A stretch of DNA of 64,000 nucleotides from CAYXEN01 sp964464035 (GCA_964464035.1 CAYXEN010000007.1:1-64000), one strand, 5' to 3'. Shown: positions 1 through 9,628, numbered from the stretch's first letter. Notes: generated by a model not told the origin, from the letters alone. Made by a program: numbers and translations.

Positions 1-1130
1 CAGGCAACTGGGGGCCGATAAACAGCGTCAACGTCGATGTGAAGTCGACCGTGAACGGCAAGGACGTGGTCATCGCGCTCGCAAACGGCGATTTCGAGGT
101 ATGGCACGGTGACGGCGTGGGCGGATTCAAGGGCAAGGACACCTACAACACGGGCGTCACCATAAACGATCTCAAGCTCACGGACATCGACGCCGACGGC
201 AACACGGACGTCGTCGTCGGTTCGAGCGACGGAATGATCCAGGTCTGGCACAACGACGGTTTCGGGTCCCTCGGCATCACGCCGGCTCAGGAACTTGCCG
301 TGGGAAGCCCGGTCGCCAGCGTCGTGGCCGGCGACTTCAACGTCGACGGCTCGACGGATATCGCCTGCACGACCCTCGACGGAAACGTGCTCTTCTACGC
401 GAACGACGGCACCGGGACCCTGATCAACTCGAACTATCTCACTTACCCCGGCACTCATCTCCGTTACATGTACATGAGTGGAATCAGTGATTTCAATGGA
501 GACGGTTTCCCCGACCTCGCGATCGCAGGAACGACGACCGACATGTCCGTGCATGAGTTCCAACCGTTGCTGCACCCCGGCGCAGGGGGCGGTCAATGGA
601 ACGTCCAGAAGCACAACCACTACACGGGTGAACTGGCCGGCATGGCTATAGCGGACTTCGACATGGACGGAATAAACGACGTGCTTCTTGCACTCAATGA
701 TGCGGTAACCGGTGTTCAGCTCTGGTCCGGAGACGGCACGGGAAAATTCACCCAGGGAGGTCTCCAGGTATGGACGGACGAGATCCTGTCGATATCCAGC
801 TACGACTACAACAAAGACGGCGTCCTCGACGTCGTGTTGGGAACCTCCGGAACCAGCGCCCAAGAGATAGACGTCATACTGAACAACGGATCCGGGATTT
901 TCGACACGGTGAACCCGTTCAGCGCCGACATCACGGTCCCCGCCTCCGCCATATCTTTCGCATTCCTGGATCAGGATGCCGACATAGACGTCGTATCGGC
1001 GGGGAACACGGCCGGAAGCTTGTTCTCATTCGTACAACTCCCAACCAATGAACTCAATCAGACGGTGAACTCACCCTTCCTGTCAGGGGGCACGGCTGTT
1101 CTCCTGCGGGTCGGAGAGATAGGCAATTAA
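1..1130 (+). CDS. FG-GAP/VCBS repeat protein, 5' end outside window
   Basis: The reading frame is open from base 3 through the GTG at 39, so the gene starts before the window and no start can be assigned. The visible part is a series of about six FG-GAP/VCBS-type repeats, each with an Asp-rich calcium-loop-like core: DIDADGNTDVVVG, DFNVDGSTDIACT, DFNGDGFPDLAIAG, DFDMDGINDVLLA, DYNKDGVLDVVLG and a weaker DQDADIDVVSAG. Such repeats build beta-propellers on secreted or surface proteins. No catalytic domain is visible. The next gene begins 14 bases after the stop, behind an AGGAGG site, so the two are probably cotranscribed. Exact ligand or role is unknown. Confidence 0.85.
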   Translation, partial: GNWGPINSVNVDVKSTVNGKDVVIALANGDFEVWHGDGVGGFKGKDTYNTGVTINDLKLTDIDADGNTDVVVGSSDGMIQVWHNDGFGSLGITPAQELAVGSPVASVVAGDFNVDGSTDIACTTLDGNVLFYANDGTGTLINSNYLTYPGTHLRYMYMSGISDFNGDGFPDLAIAGTTTDMSVHEFQPLLHPGAGGGQWNVQKHNHYTGELAGMAIADFDMDGINDVLLALNDAVTGVQLWSGDGTGKFTQGGLQVWTDEILSISSYDYNKDGVLDVVLGTSGTSAQEIDVILNNGSGIFDTVNPFSADITVPASAISFAFLDQDADIDVVSAGNTAGSLFSFVQLPTNELNQTVNSPFLSGGTAVLLRVGEIGN

Positions 1131-1144
1131 CAAGGAGGAGCAAA

Positions 1145-3229
1145 ATGTTGAGGGGCTTGAAGAAAACGATTGCATCCGAACAAGGATCAGCCCTTGTCAT
1201 CGCGCTGCTTGTGATCCTGAGCTTGACCGTTCTCGTCACGGGCTATTCGCTCGTCACGAACACGGAGACGAACATATCGAGCTTGCAGCAGCGTGAGACC
1301 AAGACTTTCTACATCGCCCAAACGGCGCTCGATCGCTCGATAAAGCAGCTCATGGAGAGTCCCGGCTGGAGAGACGGCTTCACGCAGCAGCAATTCGAGG
1401 GCGGCACCTACGACGTCAAGGTTTATGATTCGACTGATGACGGCGTCGGTGTTTACGACCCGAGCATCCCTGCGAACTATGTGAAGGTTGTGGCAACAGC
1501 GACTCTGAACGACACGAAGAAAGAGGTCGAGGCGCTTTGGGTGAATCCGCTTTCGGCTTTCAACTATGCATATTCCGCCGGCAACAGGATACAGCTCGAC
1601 AACCATGGAACCCCGAGCGCCGTGGTGACGGCGGACATGCACAACAACTCATGGCAGGGAGACATCATCAAGCTCGATGAGGGAACCACGGTATACGGCA
1701 ACGTCTCCGCGGTAGGCGACATCATAGTCGGCAATCCCATCGATGGGAACCCATGCTTGGTCTATGGAAACGTCTGGGGGAATAACATCTCGATAACCAA
1801 CAACAGCGAAGTGCGAAAGTACGAGAACCTGGACGAAATGACGGTGGGAAGGGATCTCAACGGCGACGGCGACACCAACGACACGGGTTTGACCAAGGGA
1901 TTGGCCGAAGTGCATGGAGCCACTTCGATAACATCCGGGGGGACCTCGCTCTCGGACGGCGACACGGACGTTCGCATAGCGGGCGGCAGCCAGCCCGTTA
2001 CCGTGGGCGGCGATGCTCCCGCTCCGATCATCGATCCACGGCCGGATTTCGGCCAGTATTACGAACTGGTGACCGGGACGACCAATTATCCCCCGGGAAT
2101 GAACCATGTATCGACGCCTATCCCCGGCGACGGCGACGGTCACTACTTCGCTTCCACGGCCGCTTTCACCAACTGGCTGAACAGCCAGGGTACTCAGAAC
2201 GTATATTGCTGGAGATGCGCCGGCGACGGTTTGATCGGCCCGAGCAACTCGATCCCCTGCCCGACCTGCGGCGGTACCGGCTCGGTGGCTGCAGTGGTCG
2301 CTTCGGGTGTATTCTACATCGACGACGCGATGGTCGATTTGAGCACATACGACAAGAATGTAGTGCTCCACGGCTCGATCGTCGTGGCACAAGGGGATCC
2401 CAACAATTGGCCATCGAAAACCGTGTCCGTGCCGGGCGGAACCGCCACTATCGATCACTTTCCGCAGGACGGGCGCTTCATCTTGAAGGGCGCGGCACGA
2501 AAGAATTTCACCCAGACTTACAGGTCCGACCAGGAAGGCGGCCCCTACGCATGGAACATCCGCGAAGTATACACCGGGAGCGACAAACAGACCTTCCCCA
2601 TCCCCGAGCCGGAGGACGGGCACTTCATGAGGAACTTCCCTTCGATAATCACTCCCATCAAGACCGACATCCACCCGCGTGAGTCCGGAAGCGCTTACTA
2701 CCAGGCGGACATAGGAGACGAGGTCATGACCATCCTCCAGGGAGTGATGTACTCCGAAGGCGAAGTCCACATGCACGGAAGCGGCGGCTCGAAAGGCACC
2801 ACGACGTTCGACGAGACGAAGGACCGCAAGAGCGGAGACAAGCTGGACGAGAAGAAATTGGCCACCGACCTCAACGGGGACGGCGACATGAGCGACAAGG
2901 TGAGAGTGAGCGACATCACCACCGTGCCCGTGATCCCCGCCGGCGGCGGCAAGTTCAACGTCGACATCGACAGCAGCGGCACCCTGGAAGTTGTCACCCT
3001 GGGCATGGACTACAACGGGTTCTTCCGCGACAACGGGTACGAGTATCCGGTGCTGCTCTACCACGAGGGTATCCTCTTGGGCCAGAAGCTTCACACTTGT
3101 GAGCACTACCTCATTATCTTCGACCCGCTCATCGCGGCTTCAGGTATTCCGTTCGGATTCAACGTCAATTTCGGTTCCGAGCAGGGATACAAGGGATTGG
3201 TGTCCTGGCGGGAAAACACGACTGAATAG
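1145..3229 (+). CDS. PilX-type pilin-like protein with DnaJ-like zinc-finger insert
   Basis: A 694-residue protein. Its N-terminus (residues about 1-60) has a short basic leader, QGSALVIALLVILSLTVLVT as hydrophobic helix, then a charged helix. This is the pattern of the PilX/PulK N-terminal domain of type IV pilus minor components, though no canonical prepilin peptidase Glu+5 context is obvious. The rest is long and beta-rich, with two EF-hand/dockerin-like loops (DLNGDGDTNDTG near 240, DLNGDGDMSDK near 580). Near residues 355-378 there are two CxxCxGxG units (CWRCAGDG and CPTCGGTG), the hallmark of a DnaJ cysteine-rich zinc site, which is unusual in a pilin-like protein. The start has an AGGAGG ribosome site at 1134. 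The gene converges on the glycosyltransferase gene at 3237. Confidence 0.8.
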   Translation: MLRGLKKTIASEQGSALVIALLVILSLTVLVTGYSLVTNTETNISSLQQRETKTFYIAQTALDRSIKQLMESPGWRDGFTQQQFEGGTYDVKVYDSTDDGVGVYDPSIPANYVKVVATATLNDTKKEVEALWVNPLSAFNYAYSAGNRIQLDNHGTPSAVVTADMHNNSWQGDIIKLDEGTTVYGNVSAVGDIIVGNPIDGNPCLVYGNVWGNNISITNNSEVRKYENLDEMTVGRDLNGDGDTNDTGLTKGLAEVHGATSITSGGTSLSDGDTDVRIAGGSQPVTVGGDAPAPIIDPRPDFGQYYELVTGTTNYPPGMNHVSTPIPGDGDGHYFASTAAFTNWLNSQGTQNVYCWRCAGDGLIGPSNSIPCPTCGGTGSVAAVVASGVFYIDDAMVDLSTYDKNVVLHGSIVVAQGDPNNWPSKTVSVPGGTATIDHFPQDGRFILKGAARKNFTQTYRSDQEGGPYAWNIREVYTGSDKQTFPIPEPEDGHFMRNFPSIITPIKTDIHPRESGSAYYQADIGDEVMTILQGVMYSEGEVHMHGSGGSKGTTTFDETKDRKSGDKLDEKKLATDLNGDGDMSDKVRVSDITTVPVIPAGGGKFNVDIDSSGTLEVVTLGMDYNGFFRDNGYEYPVLLYHEGILLGQKLHTCEHYLIIFDPLIAASGIPFGFNVNFGSEQGYKGLVSWRENTTE

Positions 3230-3236
3230 GCTCTCT

Positions 3237-4481
3237 CTAACCTGAGCCGGAAAGGGAGTGTGCCGTTCTCCCGAGAAGGGAGCGGTACACTCCCAAGTAT
3301 TTCTTCCTTTCGCGGTTCCATCTGTAGGTCTCGTAGATTTCCTTCACTTTCACCATTCTCTCCAGGACCTCTTCGGGATGCGCATAGACGTAAAAGATCT
3401 TCTCCGCCAAGTCCTCATGGTTTCCCGGCTCGAAATACACTATCGTATCCTCTGGAAAATAGGATGCAACCGAGTCGAGGCGGGAAGCGATCACCGGCTT
3501 TCCCATGGCGATGTACTCGTACATCTTGTTCGTGTGGACCAGGACGGAATACGGATTCTTTCGCATCGGGACGATTCCCACGTCGCATGAAAGTATCTCG
3601 CGCACCATCTCCTCGAAGGGAACGAAGCCGAGGTATTCCACGCGTTCCTTGATATCGATTTCCTCGCAAAGCCCGAGTATCTCCTCGAGGTAATCACCTT
3701 TGCCCAGGAAGCGGAACCGGATACCCGGGATCCGCTCCTCGAGAAGGCCCACGGCCCTCACGATCAAATCGAGGCCGTAGCGTTCTTCGATGGCCCCGTG
3801 ACAGAAAACGCGGAACTCCCCTCTGCGCTTCCCCTCCCTCTTGATCCTGTCGACTTCCTCACGCAGGCCGACGAATCTTTCCAGGCTGAACAGGTCGTCG
3901 TCGGGAACGTTCACTATCACGGTGATCTTGTTCACGTCCGCCCCTCTCTTGCCGAAATTGTCCCGCATTTCCCGGGTCACAGTCAGGACCCTGTCGGCGA
4001 AACGCAGGCTGATCTTCTCGACCAGCTTGATGAGGCCGATGAACCATTTGTAGCGCCAGCCGGGGAACATCGTGCCGAAGAGTTCCGGCATGGGCTCGTG
4101 CATGTGCAATATCACTTTCGCTCCCATGAGCTTCGGGACGAGGGCGGCGAAAACCAGCGCGTCGGGCATCGTGTTGACTTGGACGACATCGAAACGACGC
4201 CGGAGATGCAGAGCGGCCGACTTCCACGCGGCAAGCAGGAAGAAGGCGTTGTACTCGAATATGTAGCGAAGGATTTTCCCTCTCTTGTGCCCCACCGGCA
4301 TGCGGAAGACCTCCACGCCGTCTATGGTCTCCCTGGCTTTCTCACCCTCCTGGCGCAGGCAAATGATCGAGACTTCATACCCCTCCTTGACGAGCGCCTC
4401 CGCTTCGCGTTTCACGTTGAGCTCGGATGGATAGAAGCTGTGCCTTATGAAACAGACTCTTGGAGGTCTTTCCGCGCCCAT
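3237..4481 (-). CDS. GT4 family glycosyltransferase
   Basis: A 414-residue GT-B fold enzyme. The N-terminal half has the usual acceptor domain (VCFIRHSFYPSELNVKREA, HMHEPMPELFG). The C-terminal half has the nucleotide-sugar domain, with the E-x7-E region in MYEYIAMGKPVIASRLDSV. GT4 enzymes transfer sugars from nucleotide sugars with retention of configuration; the sugar here cannot be told. It is the last gene of the minus-strand polysaccharide cluster and begins 5 bases after the preceding gene ends. The last 14 or so codons lie in a long inverted repeat that may act as a terminator. Confidence 0.88.
   Translation of the reverse strand: MGAERPPRVCFIRHSFYPSELNVKREAEALVKEGYEVSIICLRQEGEKARETIDGVEVFRMPVGHKRGKILRYIFEYNAFFLLAAWKSAALHLRRRFDVVQVNTMPDALVFAALVPKLMGAKVILHMHEPMPELFGTMFPGWRYKWFIGLIKLVEKISLRFADRVLTVTREMRDNFGKRGADVNKITVIVNVPDDDLFSLERFVGLREEVDRIKREGKRRGEFRVFCHGAIEERYGLDLIVRAVGLLEERIPGIRFRFLGKGDYLEEILGLCEEIDIKERVEYLGFVPFEEMVREILSCDVGIVPMRKNPYSVLVHTNKMYEYIAMGKPVIASRLDSVASYFPEDTIVYFEPGNHEDLAEKIFYVYAHPEEVLERMVKVKEIYETYRWNRERKKYLGVYRSLLGRTAHSLSGSG
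3254..3294. terminator. Long hairpin between convergent genes, possible bidirectional terminator
   Basis: GGGAGTGT (3254-3261) pairs with ACACTCCC (3287-3294), followed inward by a G-T wobble, CCG/CGG and CTCCC/GGGAG around a small loop. The hairpin sits inside the 3' end of the glycosyltransferase gene and just after the stop of the pilin-like gene. There is no clear T-run, so termination is an inference from position and stem strength. Confidence 0.45.
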
Positions 4482-4486
4482 GGTTT

Positions 4487-5479
4487 CTACCGGCCTCTCC
4501 TTCTTCCGGCTACTTCCTCGTATATCTCAATGAGCCGCCTCGACGTATCGTCCAGCGAGTACTGCATCATCCGGGACCTTGCCTCGATGCGGCACTTTCG
4601 TTCGAGACATTCAACCAGCTTTACCGCGATCTCCTCGGGATCCGGCGGAACGATGGAACAGCCCTCGATGCCGGACAGAACCGCCGCGGCGTCACCGACG
4701 TCCGTGCTGATCACGGGAACGTTGCAAGCGAGAGCCTCGCGCAGAGTGACCGGCGACGCTTCGAAAGACGACGTGAGCAACATGACATTGCTGGCGTTCA
4801 TGTACAAGGGGACTTTTTCGTGCGGAACATTCTCCAGGCTCAGGAGCTCCACCGCGCCCGTCTTTTCACGCGCGATTCTAACTGAGGCCTCGGCCAGTTC
4901 AAAGCGCTTTTCCACTCGCTCGCGGGTGGAAGGAAAGAGCACGTAATTCATCCCGATTTCGAGCCCGAGTTCCGCCCGCGCTTTCTCACGGTCGATCGGC
5001 TTGAACAGGTCGGTGTCGATGCCGCTCGGCAAGACGTAGGCGTCGCTGCGTCCCAGGTGATCCCTCAACCACTCTGCGACCAGGATGACTGCGTCCACCC
5101 TCCCCGCCACCATCCTCTTGAAACGCTTCGAGTACGCCAGGATCTTGATCTTTGCGTCCTTGTCCGCGATCGATTCATCCCCGGCGATCTCACCCTCATG
5201 GAACGTCCAGACGACGGGAGGGCGCCGCGGGACCAGGCCTGCTATGAACCCGCAGTAGGAATGGTGCACGTGAACGATATCATAATCCCCCTTGCGAAGT
5301 TTTCTCCCGAAGCTCAGCGGCGAAACCAGATAGTTGAACTTGGAGGCGATGCCGTTCACGAAGAACACATCGACCTCGCACCCTCGCGCGCGAAGAGCTT
5401 CCACTTCGTCACGGACGAAGGAACCGTAGAAAGGCATCCCGGGGAATGGATACATATTCGTGAAAACCAGGACCTTCAT
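4487..5479 (-). CDS. GT4 family glycosyltransferase
   Basis: A 330-residue GT-B glycosyltransferase. The chosen start (MKVLVFTNMYPFP) overlaps the stop of the upstream gene as ATGA, which implies translational coupling and is preferred to a start nine codons earlier. Visible family features are the N-terminal Rossmann strand, the PFYGSFVRDEVEALRARG segment typical of GT4 acceptor domains, an HVHHSYCGF loop, and FEASPVTLREALACNVPVI, the E-x7-E donor-binding region. Part of the polysaccharide cluster; substrate unknown. Confidence 0.88.
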   Translation of the reverse strand: MKVLVFTNMYPFPGMPFYGSFVRDEVEALRARGCEVDVFFVNGIASKFNYLVSPLSFGRKLRKGDYDIVHVHHSYCGFIAGLVPRRPPVVWTFHEGEIAGDESIADKDAKIKILAYSKRFKRMVAGRVDAVILVAEWLRDHLGRSDAYVLPSGIDTDLFKPIDREKARAELGLEIGMNYVLFPSTRERVEKRFELAEASVRIAREKTGAVELLSLENVPHEKVPLYMNASNVMLLTSSFEASPVTLREALACNVPVISTDVGDAAAVLSGIEGCSIVPPDPEEIAVKLVECLERKCRIEARSRMMQYSLDDTSRRLIEIYEEVAGRRRGR

Positions 5480-7287
5480 GGCGTTGGATCCTTGGCGGGG
5501 CGCCACCTCCCCGGATTGACCTGGCCGGGGTTGGAAAGGAGCACCGCGTTGATCAAAGTTCCGTAACGTGCATAGTACGCCTGAAGCGTATCGCGCGTCA
5601 TGATCTCGTGGGTGTTTTCAATGGTTTCGCCGGGGGGGATCACCTGATGGCCTCTCCTCCCGGCGAGAGTCTTGAAAGCCTCCCTCGCCGAGACGAGGTG
5701 CGAGATATCGCCCTCCTCGGGTTTTCGCGCGAGGGCCACGTCCTCTTCGACGTCGAGCAGGAAGGCGCTGTCGGCACGGGGTGCCAGCCGCAGGAGGATC
5801 CCGGGGACGGCGGGCACTTTTTCGATCGGACGGCCGGAGGCGACGGCGAAGTCGACGATCGCATCCTCCACGTAGCGATCGCAGATCACCACCCTGCCCA
5901 GCAGCAAGTGCATCCTCGTCTTGACTGCGTATACCCATGCGACGTCCAGCGTCAAGATGGCCGCGTACAGAAAGCGCATCAGCGGATTGGCCAGCATCCG
6001 GCGCCGGTAGCGTACCTTCCCGGCCTCCGTATCATCGCCGGCCTCGCCGGCTGCGGCTCTTCGCGTTAACTTCTTGGCCGCCGAAGTGAGAAAAGACATC
6101 AACCGGGACGAACCGCCGCGATACCATATGGTCGTCACCCGAAGATCGCACTTTTTCACGGCCCTCAGCAGCAGCTCCGCCTGCACGGTCTTGCCGCTGC
6201 CGTCGCACCCACTCAAGCTCACGAGCCAAGGCTTCTGGCTCTTGATCCTCATCTTCCACCTGACCGCCCATAGAAAGGTCTTGATCCAGTCGGCAGCGCG
6301 GGTGGAAAAGCGTCGAGAGGGATCGATCGAGATCTTGTGATAGTAAGCGGCCTTGTCGGCCAGGAAAGGGATCCGGGCCGGAATCCCCTCCATGTAAGTG
6401 ACCCGTTCGAGAATGGCCGAGTTGAAGAACCTCTTGCCTTCGAGGGCCTTCTCCAGCCGCTCCCTGCCGTCACCTTCGATGAAACCGCTGCCGAAGAGAT
6501 TCGACCACGCATCGTCGAACACGAGGAGGGCGGCGTGAAATCCTTGCTCCCATCCCATGGCGCGGGCATCCACGGCGGCATCGAGGAAGGTCCCGCCCGA
6601 ATCGGACAGGGCCTTGGCCGTGAGATACAAGTTCGACAGGTTCAGCTCCTTGTCCTCGTAAAACCAGTGGGCAAGGGTTATCAATAGGCTCTCGCGCGGG
6701 CCGGGAATCGAGACGCCTTCGTCGTCCGGCGCCTTCTGTTTCGAGGCCCAGACTTTCTCCCCGGCAACGAACGGGACGCCCCAGCCTATTTCCTCGTGGA
6801 GGTGCAGGGTATAGCTGGTTTCGTCGCCCGCGAAGCGGCGAAAGAGGAACTTCCCCGGTTCCTCCGTGTTGATGAGCTCGACGTACCCGTTTTCATGAAG
6901 CAGTTTCCTCGCATCGTCCCCCCTCTCCCGTTCCACGAGCACATCCAGGTTGCTGCTCAAGTGGGGAAACGAGGGATAGAGTCCCGTCGACTTGATGAGT
7001 ATCGTCTCGATGCCTTCCGCCGCGAACGCTCTTTTCACCCGCTCGAACTCGCGGCGCAGCTTCTCGAACAATTCAGCTTCATGCGAGAGTCGATCCCCGA
7101 AGAGCCCTCGCACGGCGTCCTCGCCGTAGCGATCCGCCAGTGAAAGAAAGGACACCTTGTTTCGCTGGAGCGCCGCGGCCACCAGGGAGGCTGTTTCCAT
7201 ACCGACCTTTTCGAGGCACGGCTCCCCCCACGGATTCGACACCGCCGCCGCCAGCCTGAGAATCTCCTGTTCAAGAGGCATCTTCAT
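5476..7287 (-). CDS. Nucleotidyltransferase-like domain fused to thymidylate-kinase-like domain
   Basis: A 603-residue two-domain protein. Residues about 1-330 resemble the uncharacterised nucleotidyltransferase family (PF14907 type): an IETILIKSTGLYP strand, then SSNLDVLVERE as the metal-binding acidic motif, and a His-rich LHLHEEIGWG segment. Residues about 350-600 are a P-loop kinase of the thymidylate-kinase class: SGCDGSGKT at 359-367 as Walker A and VICDRYVEDAIVD as the DRY segment. The substrate is unknown; such fusions occur in surface-polysaccharide loci and may phosphorylate or nucleotidylate a sugar or lipid intermediate (inference). It overlaps both neighbours (17 bases upstream, ATGA downstream), so it lies in one operon with the glycosyltransferases. 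Confidence 0.75.
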   Translation of the reverse strand: MKMPLEQEILRLAAAVSNPWGEPCLEKVGMETASLVAAALQRNKVSFLSLADRYGEDAVRGLFGDRLSHEAELFEKLRREFERVKRAFAAEGIETILIKSTGLYPSFPHLSSNLDVLVERERGDDARKLLHENGYVELINTEEPGKFLFRRFAGDETSYTLHLHEEIGWGVPFVAGEKVWASKQKAPDDEGVSIPGPRESLLITLAHWFYEDKELNLSNLYLTAKALSDSGGTFLDAAVDARAMGWEQGFHAALLVFDDAWSNLFGSGFIEGDGRERLEKALEGKRFFNSAILERVTYMEGIPARIPFLADKAAYYHKISIDPSRRFSTRAADWIKTFLWAVRWKMRIKSQKPWLVSLSGCDGSGKTVQAELLLRAVKKCDLRVTTIWYRGGSSRLMSFLTSAAKKLTRRAAAGEAGDDTEAGKVRYRRRMLANPLMRFLYAAILTLDVAWVYAVKTRMHLLLGRVVICDRYVEDAIVDFAVASGRPIEKVPAVPGILLRLAPRADSAFLLDVEEDVALARKPEEGDISHLVSAREAFKTLAGRRGHQVIPPGETIENTHEIMTRDTLQAYYARYGTLINAVLLSNPGQVNPGRWRPAKDPTP

Positions 7288-8323
7288 CTTCCAGCTTTTC
7301 GAGCAACCTCGACGCCACGCTCTTCCATGTGAAATCTTCGAGATCCCTTATCTCCGGTCGCGGCGATTTCCTGATCGCTTCGCTTCTCTCCCTGAGCTCG
7401 CCGCGATCGGACCAGTAGAGCAAGTCCGGTCCCTCGGGCAGGAAGTCGCGCAAGCCGCCGAACGGAGTGGCGAGAACCGGCAGCCCCGAGGCCAGCGCCT
7501 CGAGAACGCCCAGGGGGAACTCGATGCACCCTTCGGTGTCTTCGACCGGGAAGACGTAGCAATCCGCCATGCGCAGGTACTCCTCGACCTTTACGTATTC
7601 CCTTATGACCCGGATGCCGATCGCTTCCAGTTCCGAGCGCAGGCTCGCATCCTCGGGAGTGCTGGTGCTGCCTATCACGATCACCCCGGCTCCCGGTTGT
7701 TCGGCAAGCGCGCCGAGGGCGAGCAGGTTTCTCTTCCTGCTGATGTGCCCTACGTGAAGATACAGGAAAGTCCCCTCATCGATTCCGTGACGAGCGCGCA
7801 GCTCTGCGCGTTCCTCTCCGCGGGGAGGCCGGAAACACTCCGGGTCGACTCCCGGCGGAACGGCTTCGCCCCGAAGGCCCATGCGCTCGAAGTACAGGAG
7901 AGTCGCGTAGGAGGGAACGAATATGAGATCGGGGGCGGTGAGCCTGAGATAGGGCCTCCAGATCCTGCCGTGTTTTCTCGGGATCATCGCCACCATCGCC
8001 GATTTGGCTCTCGGAACGTGCCTGCGCAACGCCGCCGCCCGGAAGAAGCTGGCCTGGGTCGATGAAGGAGAAGGAACGTAAAGGACGAAGTCGGGATCGA
8101 ACGCCCTCAGTCGACCGCGAAGCTCCGAAGAGAGAAAGGTTCTCGATCCCCCGACCCGCTCCGCGGCCTTCCCATCCACACCGCTCCGATCCACGTTCAG
8201 GAGGAGAACCGGCATCTCGCCGCGAAGAGCCTCGGCGACCGAGAAAGTGTATTTCTTGATTCCTTCATCCCACGGTTCGGCCAGGTCTTCCGATATCACC
8301 GCTATCTTTTTTTCGCCATGCAT
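7271..8323 (-). CDS. GT4 family glycosyltransferase
   Basis: A 350-residue GT-B enzyme. It has LYLHVGHISRKRNLLALGAL in the linker before the donor domain, with a GHISRKRN motif like the GRL..KG segment of GT4 enzymes, and the donor motif EFPLGVLEALASGLPVLATP with the E-x7-E pair. The predicted start is MHGEKKIAVISEDLAEPWDEG. Its 3' end overlaps the next gene by 17 bases. The gap to the upstream deacetylase is 45 bases. Specific sugar unknown. Confidence 0.86.
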   Translation of the reverse strand: MHGEKKIAVISEDLAEPWDEGIKKYTFSVAEALRGEMPVLLLNVDRSGVDGKAAERVGGSRTFLSSELRGRLRAFDPDFVLYVPSPSSTQASFFRAAALRRHVPRAKSAMVAMIPRKHGRIWRPYLRLTAPDLIFVPSYATLLYFERMGLRGEAVPPGVDPECFRPPRGEERAELRARHGIDEGTFLYLHVGHISRKRNLLALGALAEQPGAGVIVIGSTSTPEDASLRSELEAIGIRVIREYVKVEEYLRMADCYVFPVEDTEGCIEFPLGVLEALASGLPVLATPFGGLRDFLPEGPDLLYWSDRGELRERSEAIRKSPRPEIRDLEDFTWKSVASRLLEKLEDEDAS

Positions 8324-8368
8324 ATTCTCGTCGAGGGCGATTGCTTGCTCCCAGGTCGCTCTTTCCCG

Positions 8369-9628
8369 TCAGGCGCCCCGCAGGCGGTTGAGGAAATCCC
8401 AGATCGTAACCGCGTCGATATCACCGGTCACCGCGAGCGCACTCCTGTTGCCGTGAGGCCAGGTGCCGAACCTGACCAGGGGCCCCGGAAATCCGTCCAG
8501 CTCGGCCAGCGAATCGAGAACGTCGCCGTCGCCGAGCTTGCCGAGGTGGATGACATAGTCATCCGGGTCCGCGCCCACCTCTATTATGTATCCCTTGTCG
8601 CGGAGAAGCTGGACGGCCCTCCTGTCGCTCCCCGGGCTCACCCCGACGCACGTCCTCTTCCCCCCGGGCATGTCGATCTCGCCCGGCTCGACTCTTCTCT
8701 CGCTTCCGTTTTCGCGGATGAAGACCGTGGTGCCTTCGCAGACTTTGACTGTCACTCTCACCTTGTCGCCCATGTCGACCAGGGTCGCCGAGTTGTCGTG
8801 CTTCCGGTTCCACCAATCCGCTATCTCGCCGAGTGTCGCGATCCAGACCCCCGCCCGCCTGTTCCTGCAGTCCGCGAGCAACCCCCCGAGGGCGGATGCG
8901 AAGAAGTCGATTCTCTCAGGATGGAGCTGCAAGGTGAACAGTTCCCCTCTCTCATGGGAGCGATCGAGAATACGGGCCCATACTTTTCCGAGGGCCTCTG
9001 CATCGTGGATGTACATCCTGTCGAGCAGTATCTCGTCGTCCGGCAAGGATACCGGGATCTCCACGAAGCCCCGCTTCTTGAAAGGAAGCACGACGACTTC
9101 CTCGGCCCTCCATGGCTTGTAGAATTCCAAACCTCTGTCCAAGCCTTCCTTCTCCCTGGGAGAGAGGGCTTCCACGTCGAGGACGTCCCAGAAGACCGCC
9201 TGGTTGCTGCTGTAGAGAAATTGATAGGTTTCCACAACCCTCATGGTTTCCTCGTTCCAGTGAAGGTACGGCGCGCGGAAACCGGTGAAGGGAATGCCGT
9301 GACCGCGGAACGTGTGCACCGCCAGCTCGATGTTGCGAGCCTGCTCCTCATAGGAGAGAGTGGTGAGATCGACGTGGGTGTAGGCATGCACCGCAAGTTC
9401 GGCGCCGCGGCTCATGAGGTTCCGGGCGAAATCGGGGTGTCTCTTCATGGGAAGGGCGGTCACGGGGAACGTGGGGGAACAATCGAACTTCTCGAGCAGA
9501 GCGATGAACCGCTCGAACCTGCCTCCCATGCGCGTCGTGGTCGGGCCGAAGCGGGTGAGAACCTGCACGGCTCTCTTCGCCAAGTTGGCGGCTCCCCGCG
9601 AGTTGTAGACGAACTTGAATACATTCAT
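8369..9628 (-). CDS. Polysaccharide deacetylase (NodB-like) family protein
   Basis: A 419-residue protein. The N-terminal two thirds look like a NodB/carbohydrate esterase 4-related barrel: RFERFIALLEKFDCSPTFPV, then ELAVHAYTHVDLTTLS, which carries the metal-binding H-x3-H pattern, and TGFRAPYLHWNEET, the R-A-P motif. Such enzymes remove N- or O-acetyl groups from polymeric or lipid-linked sugars. The C-terminal third is a beta-rich extension without a recognised name. No signal peptide is evident, so it probably acts on a cytoplasmic intermediate of the pathway encoded by this cluster. It lies between two glycosyltransferase genes with gaps of 45 and 50 bases. Confidence 0.83.
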   Translation of the reverse strand: MNVFKFVYNSRGAANLAKRAVQVLTRFGPTTTRMGGRFERFIALLEKFDCSPTFPVTALPMKRHPDFARNLMSRGAELAVHAYTHVDLTTLSYEEQARNIELAVHTFRGHGIPFTGFRAPYLHWNEETMRVVETYQFLYSSNQAVFWDVLDVEALSPREKEGLDRGLEFYKPWRAEEVVVLPFKKRGFVEIPVSLPDDEILLDRMYIHDAEALGKVWARILDRSHERGELFTLQLHPERIDFFASALGGLLADCRNRRAGVWIATLGEIADWWNRKHDNSATLVDMGDKVRVTVKVCEGTTVFIRENGSERRVEPGEIDMPGGKRTCVGVSPGSDRRAVQLLRDKGYIIEVGADPDDYVIHLGKLGDGDVLDSLAELDGFPGPLVRFGTWPHGNRSALAVTGDIDAVTIWDFLNRLRGA

